A DNA stretch of 64,000 bases from the NCBI RefSeq assembly GCF_010093535.1, contig NW_022985227.1, positions 16,924 through 80,923 on the forward strand. The letters run 5' to 3'. The stretch's first letter is position 1; every line of letters begins with the position of its first letter. A model generated the notes under the pieces. That model ran no database searches. It saw only the letters and a program-made list of their open reading frames with translations, and was not told the origin of the DNA. A program made the translations under genes and the position numbers. This stretch comes from Lindgomyces ingoldianus (taxonomy: Eukaryota; Ascomycota; Dothideomycetes; Pleosporales; Lindgomycetaceae). Shown piece by piece: positions 60,901 to 64,000 of this stretch.

Positions 60901-62741
60901 TATATTTCTAAGATGCTAAGTATAATACTTATGCTTAACACCTGCAATATTCTACTTTTTTAGGTAAAAAAGAAGTTATTATTTATAAATAAAAGCTAAT
61001 ATTTTATCTATATTAGTAAAACTTTAGTAAACATTAAGTAATAATTTACCTTAGTGTTATAGGCAAAACTTATAAAAAGCAAAGTTTTATAAAAGTCTGT
61101 TTAATATATTAGTAATGCATTAATAATTTTTTTATTATTTACTTATTATTAGTGTTAGATTATTAATCTGTTTAATTATAAAAATTAATTTATTAATTAG
61201 CTTTTACAGTGTTTGTTTTACTAGCAGTAAAAAGTGTGTATGTGTTTTATAAGAAGTAAGAAAAATATACTTACACTTTATATAATTTTTTAGAAGAAAT
61301 ATATTATATGTAACTTTATAAGTAGTGTAAAGCATTTAGCTAGCTTTTTAATAGTAGTTAACCTCTAATAAATTAGTAATATATTTAAAACTTATTAAAA
61401 ATATATTACTATAATATGTTTTTCTTAACTAATTTTACTTTATAATAAAACACTAGTTGCTTGTACTAGATTTTTAGTTTTTATTACTAAACTATCCTAC
61501 TAAGAATTTAAGCTCTAACTAAAGGTTTACTAGTATAGTCTTAAAGTAGTGTCTATTCTAGCGCTAGCCTATATAATTAACACAAGCAACATATTAAATT
61601 AGTATATTAGTAATAGTCTAGTATAATGCATTAAAAATATGTTAATAATGTATTTTACTATATTTACCTACTCTAGTAACTCTCTAAATATAAGCTTATA
61701 AGTATTATTTCTTGCTTCTTATCTGCATGCCTTTTTTTTCTAAAAAATACTCTTTTAAGCAAGATACTAACTATAATAGTAAGTTTAATAGATTCTAAAT
61801 ATATTGTTAATGCATTATAAACTTATTTACCTACACTTAAACAGTAGATAAATTATAAGTTTTCTATTACTCTTAAATTCTTTCCTAGTCCTTAGGCTGT
61901 AAAGAGGTGTATGTTATGTTACATATAGATAGGCTAAGATACTTGTAATATCTAACACTAGTGCACTATTAATTATATCTTTAGCATTAGATATAGTTAA
62001 AAAGTTAGTTTTTTAAAGGGCCTTTTTAATTAAGTTTATAGTAGAATTAAATCTAATATGTTAGCAATGCATTATAAACCTATTAAAAATAGATTACTAA
62101 CATTTTCCTAAACTAGTTTATATTACTTCTTATCTAGGCTAGAGGTTTAGACAAGATAAGCAACACTATCTTTACTTAACTTTAGGTACTCTAGAAAATG
62201 TAAAGCATAGTAAAGCTTCTTTACTGTTAAAATATGCTTACTACCTAGAGTAGATATTAGAATAACGCTATCCTTTAGCTTATAAAGTATAGATTGCTAG
62301 TAATCTATTAGCAATGCAGTTTAAATGCATTAGAAATATAATAGCTTATATAAGGGTCTCTTTATCTTTCTTTAAACTAGCAGAATTATTTGTTACTGTT
62401 AATGTTAATACGTTAGGTTTACTTGTAACAGGAACGCTATATAGGAAATTAAAGTTATTCTTCTATGTTGCAATAGGATTAACCTATAGCTGCACAACAG
62501 TAGGTGCATTAAAAAGTGCAGCTGCTAGGTTGTGGTTAGTTTAAATATATTAGGAATGCATTAAGAATACATTACAGTCAATAATATTAAGATAACACTT
62601 CTAAAATTTTTCTGTTGCGGCGAGGCAGCATTTTAACATTCAGCTGACCTAATGCGGTTTTCAGCTGACGTGGCAAAAAATGTGGCTTGCCAAGTCACCT
62701 TAGCCGAGGTAAGTGGCCTAGGTCACCTGGGCTGCGCCCTG
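57971..62741 (-). mobile_element. Mutator-like (MULE-type) element, copy 2, uninterrupted
   Basis: It runs from GAGACTACAGGTGGGCTGACC to ...GGGCTGCGCCCTG, inverted relative to copy 1. It is flanked by GTTGGCAGT(G) at 57962-57970 and 62742-62750. Length is about 4.77 kb. The outer ~150 bases are base-balanced and the rest extremely AT-rich, with many TAATGCATTA-type motifs. No transposase, RT or other domain was recognised on either strand. It carries empty sites for the three insertions in copy 1. Confidence 0.7.
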
Positions 62742-63144
62742 GTTGGCAGTGTAGCCAACTCGCATAAACTCGTCCAACTCGTTCTTGGCACCCCCAACAT
62801 GTATATAGTTCCAACTTTGAACAACCTTTGGCAGGTGTGTTCAACGTTTAGTTTATTCTTTACATAGACTGAGTAGCATTTAGCTTTCCAAAGAGCTGCA
62901 ATACTATTTGTATATCTGCACCATATATACCTCCAACCCTGTCCAACAGGACCGTTTGACCCGGCCACCATACTGCCGCCTAAAGGCAAACCACGATCCG
63001 GTCACTCTATCTCTCTCCACTAGCCCAATAGCCTTTACGTAGGACTGTACACCCTGCCGTTGGCCCCTACTACCCGTCCTACCCCATCAGGAATATCATT
63101 GACCTGAGTGCTTCCACGAAGCAAGGATTGTAACAAGAAGCAGT

Positions 63145-63255
63145 TACACGTATCTTATATAGTACTATATCTATATACTGCGCTATTTACTTATTAAGAC
63201 TAGGCTTTTTTTCATATAGTATATAGTTACTCTGGAGCTCTCTTAAGCTTCTAGG
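63145..63255 (+). repeat. RIP-mutated LTR fragment of the TGTCGCACG family
   Basis: Colinear with 16810-16920 (for example TACTGCGCTATTTACTTATTA against TACTGCACTATTCACTCATTA, shown in part). It lies directly right of the AGAAG target duplication. The piece that should precede it is not clear on the left side. Confidence 0.65.
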
Positions 63256-63646
63256 TATAAACAAAACACTTTACTTTATTAACCTCTTACAGAGCTGCAT
63301 GATTACACTACCTCTCTAATTACATAGCTAAAGGCTTTTTTAAATTAGTAACAATGTAGTCTAAGAGTTTAGCTAGTTAAAATTAAAGACTGTGAAAAGC
63401 GTTCTAGGGTGTTAGGATGTACTAGAGAGACTTGGCATGCAGTAGCGTGGTTATCTATAGCTGTAATCTTCTGTAACAGATTTAGCGCTTTATCTAATTA
63501 AATTAACATCGAAGAATAGCTGTAGCGCATAGCGACGGGATTCTAGAAATGTCTGCGGCTAACGTAACCTTATGCTGCAAAAGCGATGTGCTCTAGACCT
63601 ATATTCTGCTTGCTTATAGTATACAAACACAAGCCTTAACACTCTA
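63256..63646. other. Transition from RIP tract to gene
   Basis: AT-rich until about 63480, then base-balanced. It should hold the 3' UTR of the minus-strand TPR gene. Nothing else recognised. Confidence 0.45.
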
Positions 63647-64000
63647 TTAATGATATTTCCATCTAAATTTGCGGAAGAGTTTATGCCCTTTCGAAGCTGG
63701 TTTATCTGCTTCCTCGAGGCTAGCAGAAAGATCTACAGCACTAGGTCTTTGCGCTGACAAGTCTGCTCTTAATCCATCGGTTTTGTCAGGTTCTATACCC
63801 AAGCCAGCAAGCCTGCTTCGAAGCGTCTGGCACGTTGGATGATGAGTTCCAACTACGTTTTCGTAGCCTGAGAGAGCTTTTGTGTACCAGGCTCTAGCAT
63901 TTTCTACTTGGTGTTGACGATCGTAGAGTAAGGCAAAGCTGTACATAGTTCTAAGCGCAGGAAGATAAGTAAATAAGTTTTCTGGCTTCATTGCCTTCTC
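63647..64000 (-). CDS. C-terminal end of a TPR-repeat protein (partial)
   Basis: The frame is open to the right window edge (EKAMKPENLFTYLPAL...), so the ATG at 63991 is probably internal. About 60 residues form a kinesin-light-chain-like TPR unit: ALLYDRQHQVENARAWYTKAL, then GYENVVGTHHPTCQTLR. In fungi this pattern is common at the C-terminus of NB-ARC/TPR (NLR-like) and related proteins that use TPRs for binding. The last ~50 residues are polar and end in a basic FRKFRWKYH. Which N-terminal domains it carries cannot be seen. It is not damaged, although RIP sequence begins only about 170 bases downstream. Confidence 0.75.
   Translation of the reverse strand, partial: EKAMKPENLFTYLPALRTMYSFALLYDRQHQVENARAWYTKALSGYENVVGTHHPTCQTLRSRLAGLGIEPDKTDGLRADLSAQRPSAVDLSASLEEADKPASKGHKLFRKFRWKYH

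Larger units (their letters stand above)
34875..63135 (-). repeat. Solo gypsy-family LTR split by two inverted insertions
   Basis: The left piece (34875-35027) starts TGTTACGGTC after AGAAG (34870-34874). The right piece (about 62752-63135) ends GGATTGTAACA before AGAAG (63136-63140). The middle piece (57924-57961) lies between the two insertions. Together they make roughly 590 bases, the length of the complete solo LTR at 49554-50160, in the same orientation. Confidence 0.88.

Noticed and set aside
52441..62345. A single large palindrome or hairpin element
   Set aside because: The centre is host LTR sequence with separate target duplications for each arm, so two inverted insertions fit better.

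Overview
The window comes from a filamentous ascomycete (Pezizomycotina, probably a dothideomycete; that rank is inference). The grounds are genes split by 47-60 base introns with fungal splice signals, fungal-specific families (a DUF6536-type membrane protein, a SLIP-GC-like GTPase, a LIP-family lipase, a TPR protein tail), Fot1/pogo DNA transposons, Ty3/gypsy elements, and very AT-rich repeat tracts whose copies differ almost only by C-to-T and G-to-A changes. That is the mark of repeat-induced point mutation (RIP).

There are three compartments. (1) 1-14160: AT-rich mutated repeats. A fold-back Fot1 derivative carries a 1.86-kb Fot1-like element (904-2766). Next to it an LTR copy (2875-12566, target duplication CTAGA) is interrupted by a gag-bearing element, which is itself interrupted by a full Ty3/gypsy chromovirus (5313-11891, target duplication CAACT). 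(2) About 14160-30500: a base-balanced gene island. It holds a broken secretory lipase, a deleted LTR element, a six-exon P-loop GTPase (18737-22482, minus), a multi-pass membrane protein (25716-27902, minus), decayed coding remnants and a small hairpin MITE. (3) About 30530-63640: a second repeat tract, followed at the right edge by the 3' end of a TPR gene (63647-64000, minus).

The most notable structure is in compartment 3. What looks like a palindrome of several kb is two copies of one 4.77-kb element in opposite orientation, inserted 38-58 bases apart in a single solo LTR (34875-63135, target duplication AGAAG). Each copy has its own 9-11 bp target duplication, which suggests a Mutator-like (MULE) element. 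The left copy then received a Fot1 element (35197-48865), which received a gypsy element (36715-48502), which received a 4.1-kb LTR element (40352-44470): five nested levels, each datable by its target duplication. The right copy keeps empty sites for the three insertions into the left copy.

No CRISPR array, rRNA, tRNA, operon or bacterial signal was seen. A sequencing gap of 245 N lies at 49174-49418. Almost all transposon genes are destroyed by RIP, including catalytic residues. Only the GTPase, the membrane protein and the TPR tail look intact.
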